A stretch of DNA of 64,000 bases from positions 1,179,001 to 1,243,000 of the forward strand of contig JADJOE010000001.1 of the NCBI GenBank assembly GCA_016713905.1, in the 5' to 3' direction. Shown here piece after piece: positions 51,756 to 60,123 of this stretch. The stretch is from Candidatus Vicinibacter proximus (GTDB taxonomy: Bacteria; Bacteroidota; Bacteroidia; Chitinophagales; Saprospiraceae). Position numbers and translations under genes: made by a program. The notes below the pieces were generated by a model. It was not told the DNA's origin, did no database searches, and saw only the letters and a list, made by a program, of their open reading frames with translations. Each line of letters opens with the position of its first letter. Position 1 is the first letter of the stretch.

Positions 51756-52247
51756 TTATTTTTTAATAATTGAATTGATCCAATTTTGAATATCTGAAGC
51801 AGAATGAAATTCCCGTTCAGCGAAACCTCTTGTTTGATTTCCAATCACCAATGTTGCAGGGATTGATCCTGTCCAGCTTGGTTCGATACGATCGATATAG
51901 AAATTTGGATTGTTCTCATCGAGTACCATGACCTTTGACATCACATTCTTCTTTTTTAAGAAATTGCTGAGCTTAGATTGAGACCGATTTAGATCATCCA
52001 GGCTGACCAGGTATAAAAGTTGGCTGGTACCTTTTATTTCCTGATTGAACGTTTCGAAATTAGGGAGTTCTTTGACACATGGCACGCACCATGTTGCCCA
52101 AAAATTAAATACCCGAACAGTATCGTCTTGTTTGGAGAAGAGTTCTTCGAGATCACCGAGTTTGATGATCTGATATTCGCCTTGTTGGGCCTGCATACCC
52201 AAAGAAAGAGTGAGGAGGATAGCCAGGATAGGGTTTTTGATACACAT
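51756..52247 (-). CDS. TlpA/ResA-like thioredoxin-fold protein
   Basis: A 163-residue exported thioredoxin-fold protein. The N-terminus MCIKNPILAILLTLSLGMQAQ is a signal peptide. The active site is FWATWCVPCVKELPNFE. The cis-Pro loop is at GSIPATLVIG. TlpA-like proteins keep periplasmic cysteines reduced, for example during cytochrome c maturation. It forms a two-gene unit with the redoxin at 51153. Confidence 0.9.
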   Translation of the reverse strand: MCIKNPILAILLTLSLGMQAQQGEYQIIKLGDLEELFSKQDDTVRVFNFWATWCVPCVKELPNFETFNQEIKGTSQLLYLVSLDDLNRSQSKLSNFLKKKNVMSKVMVLDENNPNFYIDRIEPSWTGSIPATLVIGNQTRGFAEREFHSASDIQNWINSIIKK

Positions 52248-52350
52248 GACTTGGAAACGAATACAGGTGCAGGTTTGTTTTGAATTTCGGAGGTGAATTT
52301 TAATAATTCGGTTGCAGGTGTTTGAATTAGTTTAATTTAGCCTTTGAATT

Positions 52351-53166
52351 ATGCGTTGGAGCTTCAGGCGGACTTTGGTATTGCTTTCTTCGATATTGGT
52401 ATTGTATATCGTAGGGATTTTTTTTATTTATATTTTTATTGATTTTATTGTTTTTTCCCCCGTGATACATCCGGCAAAAGCACGATACAAGCTGGATTTG
52501 CCATATCAGGAGATCAAATTGAATCATCCAAATGGGGAGCAGGTGAATATGTTGGCCTTTAACCAACAGGCTCCTCTAAAGGGTTATGTATTATTTTTTC
52601 ATGGTGCGAACAAGAGTGCTGATTTTTGGGCTGCCTACGCTCCATTTCTGACAGAACGAGGATTTAAGCTGTTTATCCCCGATTACCGTGGTTACGGAAA
52701 ATCAGACGGTAGTCCTTCGGAGATCAGCTGGAATGAAGATGCCCAGCTTGCACTTACCTGGCTTAAAACACAAGCATCTGAGGACAGCATCATTTTCTAT
52801 GGGGTGGGACTGGGCGCTTCTGCTGCGGCCTATCTGGCTACGATAAATCCTTGCAGAATTGTCATCCTTGAAAATCCGGTTTATGGCTTAAGATCCTGGA
52901 TGAGATCCTCATTTCCTCTATTGATGTTGCCCTATGAGCTGAAATATGACTTTAATCTTTATGAGTATATTCCAAATATTGTTAGTCCTACCATCATTTT
53001 ACAAACTAAAAAGTCTAAAGACTTGAATAAGTTGGAACAGACCCATCTTCAATCTTTATTGCCAGACCCCAATAACTTTATTTGGCTTGACCATTCTGAT
53101 AAAAGTTTTCCTTTGGAAGACGAAGAGTACATCCGTTTGTTTGATCAATTAGTGAAGAGTTTATAG
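52351..53166 (+). CDS. Membrane-anchored alpha/beta-hydrolase fold protein lacking the nucleophile
   Basis: A 271-residue protein with an N-terminal membrane anchor (about residues 8-32) and an alpha/beta-hydrolase domain like the BEM46/YqiA-type. The oxyanion strand GYVLFFHGANKSADFW and FIPDYRGYGKSDGSP are typical. However, at the nucleophile elbow the sequence is YGVGLGASAA, where GxSxG is expected; the central residue is Gly (codon GGA). The expected acid in ILQTKKSKDLNKLEQ is also doubtful, while a His remains in WLDHSDKSF. It may be a non-catalytic relative. trmB follows after 6 bases. Confidence 0.8.
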   Translation: MRWSFRRTLVLLSSILVLYIVGIFFIYIFIDFIVFSPVIHPAKARYKLDLPYQEIKLNHPNGEQVNMLAFNQQAPLKGYVLFFHGANKSADFWAAYAPFLTERGFKLFIPDYRGYGKSDGSPSEISWNEDAQLALTWLKTQASEDSIIFYGVGLGASAAAYLATINPCRIVILENPVYGLRSWMRSSFPLLMLPYELKYDFNLYEYIPNIVSPTIILQTKKSKDLNKLEQTHLQSLLPDPNNFIWLDHSDKSFPLEDEEYIRLFDQLVKSL

Positions 53167-53172
53167 TTTTAT

Positions 53173-53868
53173 ATGAGTAACCGGTCCAAGCTGGAGAAAT
53201 TTGCAGCCAATCTTGCATTTCCCAATGTATTTGAAAATATGGATTTTGATGAGCCCAAGTTAAGGAAAGGGTTGAATCAGTATGTAGATTTTTGGAATAC
53301 ATGGAAGGTAGATTACTTTAAAAACAATTCCCCTCTTATTCTTGAACTTGCCTGTGGGCGTGGAGAATATAGCCTTGGAATGGCAAGAATGTTTCCGGAG
53401 CGAAATTATATTGGGGTAGACATCAAGGGTGCCCGGATTTGGAAAGGTGCTTCAACCGCTTTACATGAGGGGCTGAATCAGATTGCCTTTGTGCGTACAA
53501 AGATTGAGTTGTTGGACAAATTTTTTGGCGAGGCTGAGGTGGATGAAATCTGGATTACTTTTCCGGACCCTTTTCCAAGACCAAGTAAATCCAATAAAAG
53601 ATTAACTTCAGAACATTATCTACAACTCTACACCCGGATACTAAAGCCAAATGCATCTCTTCATCTCAAAACAGATGATCCCGGATTGTTTGCTTTCAGT
53701 CTTGAAACTATAAAAGCTCATCCGGCATTTGAATTGATTTACCATGATGACGATATTTATGCCAAACCTCTTGTAACTCCAGAGCTTGAGATAAAGACGT
53801 ATTACGAACGGATGCACCTTCAGGCAGGAAAAACAATCAAATATATCCATGCCAGACATTTGAGTTAA
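53173..53868 (+). CDS. trmB: tRNA (guanine-N7-)-methyltransferase
   Basis: TrmB makes m7G46 in the tRNA variable loop with SAM. The 231-residue protein has the Rossmann methyltransferase core: LILELACGRGEYSLGMAR (SAM motif I), YIGVDIKGARIWKGAS, and the signature ITFPDPFPRPSKSNKRLTSE, which is a variation on the usual PDPWPKxRHxKRR block. LKTDDPGLFAFSL and the C-terminal TYYERMHLQAGKTIKYI complete it. The divergence of the PDP block is common in Bacteroidota members. Confidence 0.93.
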   Translation: MSNRSKLEKFAANLAFPNVFENMDFDEPKLRKGLNQYVDFWNTWKVDYFKNNSPLILELACGRGEYSLGMARMFPERNYIGVDIKGARIWKGASTALHEGLNQIAFVRTKIELLDKFFGEAEVDEIWITFPDPFPRPSKSNKRLTSEHYLQLYTRILKPNASLHLKTDDPGLFAFSLETIKAHPAFELIYHDDDIYAKPLVTPELEIKTYYERMHLQAGKTIKYIHARHLS

Positions 53869-53939
53869 TGATGGTTTGTCATACTTTATCGGAATCTTAA
53901 ATTTTTAGAAGGCTTTTTTTTTAAATAAAAATTTCTTGC

Positions 53940-54725
53940 TTATAAATTCATAAATGGAGAGCGAATCAGGAAGCCGGCTTTTTGCTTTTCAGGCGGCTCA
54001 AATTCCTTTAATCCAAATTTTATATCTTCCGGTTGAACCGGATGCCAGGTACCAAAGATTCTATCCCAAAAAGTAAAGACATCACCATAGTGACTGTCGG
54101 TAAATTTTTGCTCGTTGGCATGATGAATTTTGTGCCAACCTGGGGTAGAAAAAACATAACGATCATATTTTTCTATCCAGGCCGGAAATTTTAAATTGGT
54201 GTGTTGCATGACTACAAAACAAATGGCAATGGTAGCATAAATAATAAATGCATTGATGGGCACGCCGATTATAGGAATCCAAATGCAGAAGAAAATTCCT
54301 TGACTCAATATTACATCCAGTGGGTGAAAACGTAATGCGGAAGAAGTGTTGAGATATAAATCCGAATGATGCACTCTGTGAAATCTCCACAAAATGGGTA
54401 TCTTATGCTGCAAGTTGTGAAAGCAATAGGATCCAAAATCGAGGAGGAAGATACTTAGTATTACTTTTATGACATCAGGGAGGTTCAACAGATTTAGTAG
54501 TCCGAGATGTTTTTCCGCAGTTAAATTTACCATGAATAATACTGCAAGACCAATAAATCCATTGACGGCAAAAGAAATGAAGCTTAGAATAAAATTATGT
54601 ATGTCGTGCTGTTTTTTATTGTTTGGTTTCTGCAAGTATGGAAAAAATGTTTCCACACTGTATAATAGAATGATTAAACCGACCAAAATGACAGGTTGCA
54701 AATCAGCAATTTGTTGCAGTGACAT
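53940..54725 (-). CDS. Sterol desaturase / fatty acid hydroxylase family protein
   Basis: A 261-residue membrane protein with four or more hydrophobic segments and the three His boxes of the family: FHNLQHKIP, FHRVHHSD and WHKIHHANEQKFTDSHYGD. These would hold a di-iron centre that hydroxylates or desaturates a lipid. Substrate is unknown; Bacteroidota members act on fatty-acyl or carotenoid-like compounds. It stands convergent with trmB and 30 bases from the small lipoprotein gene upstream, which may share its transcript. Confidence 0.87.
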   Translation of the reverse strand: MSLQQIADLQPVILVGLIILLYSVETFFPYLQKPNNKKQHDIHNFILSFISFAVNGFIGLAVLFMVNLTAEKHLGLLNLLNLPDVIKVILSIFLLDFGSYCFHNLQHKIPILWRFHRVHHSDLYLNTSSALRFHPLDVILSQGIFFCIWIPIIGVPINAFIIYATIAICFVVMQHTNLKFPAWIEKYDRYVFSTPGWHKIHHANEQKFTDSHYGDVFTFWDRIFGTWHPVQPEDIKFGLKEFEPPEKQKAGFLIRSPFMNL

Positions 54726-54756
54726 GGTTTAATAAATTTGAAGTTTGATAAATTAT

Positions 54757-55146
54757 CTAATTCTTTAAAGCTCCACTGAATTCATAATGAATATCCGCCT
54801 GACCAGGTTTTTTCCAAACCGATTTTCCATTGATCGTATTATCCTTCACCATTCCTTCAAATTGGATTTCACCTTCGCTGGAACTATAGATTGTGCAGTT
54901 GAATGCGATGTTGCCGTCCTTGTTCTGTTGTTGATAAGCGGATGTGGCAAAGCCATACTGATGACAGGCATCTGAATCCATTTTTCCATCTTTAAATATT
55001 AATATGTCAGCATCTTTTTTATCCGGATGGGCGACATCCCAGATGCTGATCTGAAAGGATTTTCCATCGAGCGATTTATTCATATTCTGAGCGCAGGACA
55101 TGTTTAGAAAAATGCTTAGACCTAAAAAAAATTGAATTGCTTTCAT
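54757..55146 (-). CDS. Small lipoprotein of unknown function
   Basis: A 129-residue predicted lipoprotein (lipobox LNMSC, residues 14-18). The rest is a beta-rich domain with SLDGKSFQISIWD, a Cys pair in DACHQYGF and FNCTIYSSSEGEIQFEGMV, and a late NGKSVWKKPG. The strand pattern with T/I-G-x-W-like elements is reminiscent of lipocalin-like META/MliC-type folds, but no family is firmly recognised. It is about 30 bases upstream of the sterol-desaturase-like gene. Confidence 0.65.
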   Translation of the reverse strand: MKAIQFFLGLSIFLNMSCAQNMNKSLDGKSFQISIWDVAHPDKKDADILIFKDGKMDSDACHQYGFATSAYQQQNKDGNIAFNCTIYSSSEGEIQFEGMVKDNTINGKSVWKKPGQADIHYEFSGALKN

Positions 55147-56284
55147 AAGAGTTGGTTTTTACTGTGATTTAATAATAAATTAATTTAATGGGTTTAGATT
55201 TTATTTCCAAAATTTTCCTTGTTAGGAATTAGCACTATTTACGGTTGGATGGGAATTTAATTGGATCAGGTACCTAAGCTGCACGCAGGCTCCGGTACAA
55301 TTTATTTATGTTAACATGCCACTACGAACCAGACTGCCAGCTGTCCTTGTAATAATTGAATGCTTTTGGCATTTAGCCCCTGATATTTTTTTACCAGGAA
55401 CAAAAGTTAAACCAATTAAGGTAAAATTTAAATTGCCTCTTTTTATTAAACTAAAATTACTTCCAGTGGGAATTAAACATGAAACTTTAATCCTGTGCAT
55501 TAACAGTATAAAATTTGGCAGATGAAAACCAAAATCGATTTTCACGAATTTAATTTTTTAAAATTCTCAAAAATCACCATTGTCCCATAATAAAGTCGCG
55601 AAGCACCATAGAGCCCTTGACTTAAAGAAGGACAAAGCACAAACTGCTCAAGGTAAATGTAAGGATTATTTTGTGAAATCTAATTCACTTTCTTTAACAA
55701 TTGTTTAAAATCTGTTCCATCCACCGAAGTCTAGGTGTGCTTAAATTAACCATAATGTTTTACGTAATTTTTGAATTTAGTATTTGCTAATTTGGAATTC
55801 ATTGCATTAAAGGGATTCTTAGTTTTTGCAAATTGTAATTTTAGAAGTGAAGATTGACTTGATTTTATTTTTGTTTTATTGCTTACCAATATCCAAGAGA
55901 ATTTATGCAGAAAGTTGAGGATCAACTAATATGTTTTGGTGGCAAAATCAATTAAAACCACATTCACATGGATATGTATATCAAAAGTAAAAGTGACTTA
56001 GCCCTAAAACCTGGTAAAAGCGCGAAGAGGATCTTATCTTAATGTAAGCTTTAAAGTTTTCTCAAGTTTACTTTAGGCAAGTTGAAACAGTGGAATGCAG
56101 ATATGAGCATTAATTATAGCAAGAACATTGTTCAGAATTGGAACAAATCTTCTTTTCATCCTGAAAAATCTTGAAATTGAGCTCAGGTCTAAATTTTTTA
56201 GACTTCGCCTAGGATTTCCATCATTTCCCGGAATGATAACAATCAATTTAGGCAACCCTAAAAATAATTTTCGTATGATAAAAT
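55147..56284. other. Long intergenic stretch, no gene recognised
   Basis: About 1.1 kb with only short frames of up to 80 codons that show no recognisable signature. The 55560-55760 part and the 55900-56200 part have mixed composition that could be a decayed gene. It ends with the promoter region of the porin operon. Confidence 0.45.
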
Positions 56285-57622
56285 ATGTCATTACATTTGC
56301 CATTACCAAAGCGAATAAGACTCTTGAAAGCTTTATTTACGATATACAATCCAAATTTAACCAAGGTATTTTATAACCTGTTAGTATCCCTTATTTTTAT
56401 AGAGGGTGTTCAGGCTCAAATGTTTACAGATAGCTTAGGCAGGGATAGATTTAGTGGTTTCCGGCTTAATGGTTATGGTGCCATGCATTATTATCACTTT
56501 GATTGGCAGACGGACAGTTCGAGGAGAGATGCCATCGATCAGGAACGATTTATTTTGGAATTGGGCTACAAATGGACAGAAAGGATAGGATTTAATACTG
56601 AGGTAGAGTTTGAACATGGAGGTACAGGAGGTGCAGTAGAATTTGATCGTTTTGAGGAATTTGGGGAATTTGAATTTGACATCAGTAAAGGTGGGGAGGT
56701 GATTGTGGAGCAAATGAATCTGGAATTGGGCATGTATAAAAGTTTAAGATTAAAACTTGGCAGAGTGAAAGTGCCTTTTGGGATGATGTTTAAGCGGGAT
56801 GAGCCAACCGATTATCTGACTTGCTGGAATTCTGAAATGGAGACCCAGATTCTTCCTGAGAACTGGACAGACAATGGATTTCTGTTGTATGGGTCTTCCG
56901 GTAAAAAACATCGCTTTAATTATTACCTGGGATTTGTAAATGGCTTAGACGGATCCGCATTTAATTCCGCCAACTGGATCAAGCGTGGCAATCAACGGAG
57001 ATTTGAAACGGTAAATGCAGAAAATTTTGCATTAAGTGCAAGGCTTGATTACAGTAAAGGGAATAATTGGCTGATGGGTTTTTCTGTTTATGGCTGCAAT
57101 ACTACCGACAATCGTCCAAAACCTGATCTCAGATTATCTACACCATTGTTTCTGAGTGAAGGGCATTTCCAAATGAAAATGGATCCTGTTCGTGCTGCAG
57201 CAATGGTTCTGTACGGGACGCTTAATAATTCCGAAGCGCTGACGAATCAGAATCGCAATCTGTCCAACAACTTAAATGTGAAACGTACACCGGTCGGTGC
57301 TGAAGCACTTGGTGCTTTTGCAGAATTAGAACTTGTAGTTTACGGAAACAAAGGTTTTATTGCAAGTAAAAACGATTCTGAGCTGTCGTTTTATTCCCGT
57401 TACGACTATTACGATACCATGCATAAGACGCAGGGATTGGTATTTAACAATCCGCGTTGGGAGAGGAAATCTTTTTCGACGGGGCTGGTGTATAAACTGA
57501 TCAAAAAAGTTCAGTTAAAAACGCAATTTACCCTTCGAAAAGTTGGCGCGCCTGCACCAACCAGTATTCGCGGAGGGCGATTGGAAAAAACATTTGCTGC
57601 AGGTTTTGCATTTGAATTTTAG
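56285..57622 (+). CDS. Outer-membrane porin, phosphate-selective OprO/OprP-like
   Basis: A 445-residue protein with a long N-terminal stretch (1-44) that ends in a signal-like LLVSLIFIEGVQAQ; the real start may be an internal TTG near 56324. The mature part is a 16-strand-type barrel with FNTEVEFEHGGTGGAVE, LKLGRVKVPFGMMFKRDEP, FNYYLGFVNGLDGS and a terminal strand ending in Phe (FAAGFAFEF). It resembles OprO/OprP phosphate porins. As first gene before imelysin and di-haem genes (gap 23 bases), it may supply the iron or its counter-ion instead. Confidence 0.8.
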   Translation: MSLHLPLPKRIRLLKALFTIYNPNLTKVFYNLLVSLIFIEGVQAQMFTDSLGRDRFSGFRLNGYGAMHYYHFDWQTDSSRRDAIDQERFILELGYKWTERIGFNTEVEFEHGGTGGAVEFDRFEEFGEFEFDISKGGEVIVEQMNLELGMYKSLRLKLGRVKVPFGMMFKRDEPTDYLTCWNSEMETQILPENWTDNGFLLYGSSGKKHRFNYYLGFVNGLDGSAFNSANWIKRGNQRRFETVNAENFALSARLDYSKGNNWLMGFSVYGCNTTDNRPKPDLRLSTPLFLSEGHFQMKMDPVRAAAMVLYGTLNNSEALTNQNRNLSNNLNVKRTPVGAEALGAFAELELVVYGNKGFIASKNDSELSFYSRYDYYDTMHKTQGLVFNNPRWERKSFSTGLVYKLIKKVQLKTQFTLRKVGAPAPTSIRGGRLEKTFAAGFAFEF

Positions 57623-57645
57623 ATCATTTTAAATATTATATAGAC

Positions 57646-58704
57646 ATGAAAAATAAATTTTTAATTCTGTTATTATTATGCATCAGCATTTTCATTTCCT
57701 CCTGTGGATCTGATGAGGACAATACTGTAAAAAACGATTACAAAGACATTCTTCAAAATATTTCCAACGATGTTATTCTTCCTACTTATCAGGATTTGTT
57801 TGACAAAACCCAATTGTTGGTGAATACTTTAACGATACTGGAACAAAACATCAGTCAGGCAAATCTGGATGCAGCAAAGCAAGCCTGGAGAGATGCACGT
57901 GTACCGTGGGAACAGTCGGAAGGATTTTTATTTGGTCCAGTAGATCAGCAAGGACTGGATCCTGCTATAGACAGTTGGCCGGTTAATGAGACCGATTTGG
58001 ATGCCGTGTTGAATTCCGGTGCAGTACTTACAAAGGATTATGTGGATGGTTTGGATGGCACTTTAAAAGGATTTCACACCATCGAGTATTTGATTTTTGG
58101 TAAGGAAGGCAATAAATTAATATCCAATTTTACACAAAGAGAATTTGAATTTCTAAGGGCATGTAGTCAAAGTTTGCATGGTGCTACGCAGGCACTTTAC
58201 TTTGCCTGGAAACCCGATCATCAGAATTTTATAGCCAATGTATTAAAAGCCGGAGAACCGGGCAATTCAGTATATCCATCGCAGAAATCTGCACTGCAGG
58301 AAATTGTAACCGGAATGATTACTATTGCAGATGAAGTAGCCAATGGTAAAATAAACGAACCATTTACTACGCAAAATTTAATTTATGAAGAAAGCCGTTT
58401 CAGTGCCAATTCGAAGAGAGATTTTGCGGACAATATTCAGAGCATTAAAAATGCATATTTGGGTGTATACAAAAATGCAAGTGGCTTGGGTATTTCAAAA
58501 ATCATCCAGGAAAAGAATTCCGGACTTGATGCTAAATTCAGGCAACAAGCCGATGATGCAATCCGAGCGATTGAATCCATCCAGGGAACATTTACCACAG
58601 CAGTTACCAATGCAAGACCAAGTATTGAATTTGCCCAACTAAAAGTAAGAACAGTTCAGCAGACCCTGGAGAGTGAAATACTACCATTGATTTCAAATCT
58701 ATAA
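57646..58704 (+). CDS. Imelysin-family lipoprotein
   Basis: A 352-residue lipoprotein (lipobox IFISSC, acidic GSDEDN after it). The imelysin domain has AWRDARVPWEQSEGFLFGPV (about residues 85-105) and the GxHxxE motif in KGFHTIEYLIFG (about 143-155). Imelysin-like and EfeO proteins bind iron at the cell surface or periplasm, and some are induced by iron limitation. The gene sits between the porin and the di-haem protein, with 23 and 2 bases spacing. Peptidase activity, once claimed for imelysin, is not expected from this family in general. Confidence 0.88.
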   Translation: MKNKFLILLLLCISIFISSCGSDEDNTVKNDYKDILQNISNDVILPTYQDLFDKTQLLVNTLTILEQNISQANLDAAKQAWRDARVPWEQSEGFLFGPVDQQGLDPAIDSWPVNETDLDAVLNSGAVLTKDYVDGLDGTLKGFHTIEYLIFGKEGNKLISNFTQREFEFLRACSQSLHGATQALYFAWKPDHQNFIANVLKAGEPGNSVYPSQKSALQEIVTGMITIADEVANGKINEPFTTQNLIYEESRFSANSKRDFADNIQSIKNAYLGVYKNASGLGISKIIQEKNSGLDAKFRQQADDAIRAIESIQGTFTTAVTNARPSIEFAQLKVRTVQQTLESEILPLISNL

Positions 58705-58706
58705 TC

Positions 58707-60083
58707 ATGACTTCCAAAAAATATATTTTTCTCACTTTGGGACTAACTCTATTGTTGGTATCCTGTCAACAAGATGATTCGAACAAACCGTTGGAGGATG
58801 AAGATGTATTATTGGGCGGAGCTACCAGTATTGATGGGGCGTTCATCAATATTTTTCAGCAACCTGCCGGTAATCTGAATGAAGTTGAACTGCAGCATCA
58901 TTTACAAAGTGATATTGCATTTGGAGATCAGTTTGTGACTGCTCCGAATGTAATCAATGGTGGATTAGGTCCGGTATTCAACCAGGCCTCCTGCGAAGGT
59001 TGTCACGTGTCCAATGGTCGGTCTCCATTTCCATCTGCTTCAAGTGATTTAAGGGGCTTGTTATTCCGTTTAAGTATGCCGGGAAAAGGTCCGCATAATG
59101 AACCACTTCCGGTACCGGATTTTGGCGGTCAATTGCAGACCAAAGCGGTATTTGGTAAATCCCCGGAAGCAAAACTCAGTTGGCAGGAAGTCGAAGAGGT
59201 AAGAACCTATTTGGATGGGGAAAAGATTAGCCTAAGAAAATTTAACTATACATTTGTCCAGTCATACCGGAATATTCCGGCTGAAATGCTCTACTCACCG
59301 AGAATTGCACCACCCGTTATTGGACTCGGACTTTTGGAAGCCATCAAAGAATCAGATATTATGTCACTTTCAGATCCGGCAGATATGGATGGTGATGGCA
59401 TATCCGGAAAAGTAAATATAGTGTGGGATGTTCAGGCACAACAGTTTGCCATTGGACGTTTTGGCTGGAAATCCGGCCAACCAAATTTATTGCAACAAAC
59501 GGCTGCAGCCTACAACAATGATATGGGGATCACGAATCCTCTTTTTACAAAAGAAGCCTGCTTCGGGCAGGAACAAGCAGATACTCTTTCAGACGACCCG
59601 GAGATTGATTTAAAGACGCTTAAAGCCGCCACTTTTTATCCACAGTCCCTTGCAGTACCCAAAAGGAGAAACTGGGCCGACGCGGATGTAAAAAAGGGCA
59701 AGGAACTATTTTTTAAAATCCGATGTAATTCCTGTCACCAGTATAAATTTATTACCGGTACACATCCTGAATTTGGTTTCTTAAGCCAACAGACCATTTT
59801 TCCCTATACAGATCTTTTGCTGCACGATATGGGGGATGGATTGGCGGATAACCGTCCGGATTTTGAAGCAAATGGTAAAGAATGGAAAACACCGGCATTG
59901 TGGGGTATTGGGTTAACAAAAACGGTCGGCAACCACAGCAATTTCCTGCACGATGGCAGGGCTAGAAACCTGGAAGAAGCCATTATGTGGCATGGTGGCG
60001 AAGCGGAGAAAAGTAAGGAAGCATTCTCCAAATTAAACAAGAAAGAAAGGCAGTCTGTTATTAAGTTTCTCGAAAGTCTGTAA
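58707..60083 (+). CDS. Di-haem oxidoreductase (DUF1111) lipoprotein
   Basis: A 458-residue lipoprotein (LLVSC, then acidic residues) with two haem-c motifs: QASCEGCHVSNGR at about residue 95 and FKIRCNSCHQYKF at about 338. Between them lie DFGGQLQTKAVFG and FTVQSYRN-like blocks of the DUF1111/thiol oxidoreductase family, and the late HDGRARNLEEAIMWHGGEAE is a clear family signature. With imelysin and a porin it forms the core of an operon linked to iron uptake, possibly by reducing or oxidising iron. Start ATG is 2 bases after the imelysin stop. Confidence 0.9.
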   Translation: MTSKKYIFLTLGLTLLLVSCQQDDSNKPLEDEDVLLGGATSIDGAFINIFQQPAGNLNEVELQHHLQSDIAFGDQFVTAPNVINGGLGPVFNQASCEGCHVSNGRSPFPSASSDLRGLLFRLSMPGKGPHNEPLPVPDFGGQLQTKAVFGKSPEAKLSWQEVEEVRTYLDGEKISLRKFNYTFVQSYRNIPAEMLYSPRIAPPVIGLGLLEAIKESDIMSLSDPADMDGDGISGKVNIVWDVQAQQFAIGRFGWKSGQPNLLQQTAAAYNNDMGITNPLFTKEACFGQEQADTLSDDPEIDLKTLKAATFYPQSLAVPKRRNWADADVKKGKELFFKIRCNSCHQYKFITGTHPEFGFLSQQTIFPYTDLLLHDMGDGLADNRPDFEANGKEWKTPALWGIGLTKTVGNHSNFLHDGRARNLEEAIMWHGGEAEKSKEAFSKLNKKERQSVIKFLESL

Positions 60084-60123
60084 ATCTGCATTAATTTTGC
60101 AGCCTCATTTAAAAAAATAATTC

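Noticed and set aside
55306..55545. Short opposite frames of 69-79 codons
   Set aside because: No conserved motif, overlapping on both strands, and composition like non-coding sequence.
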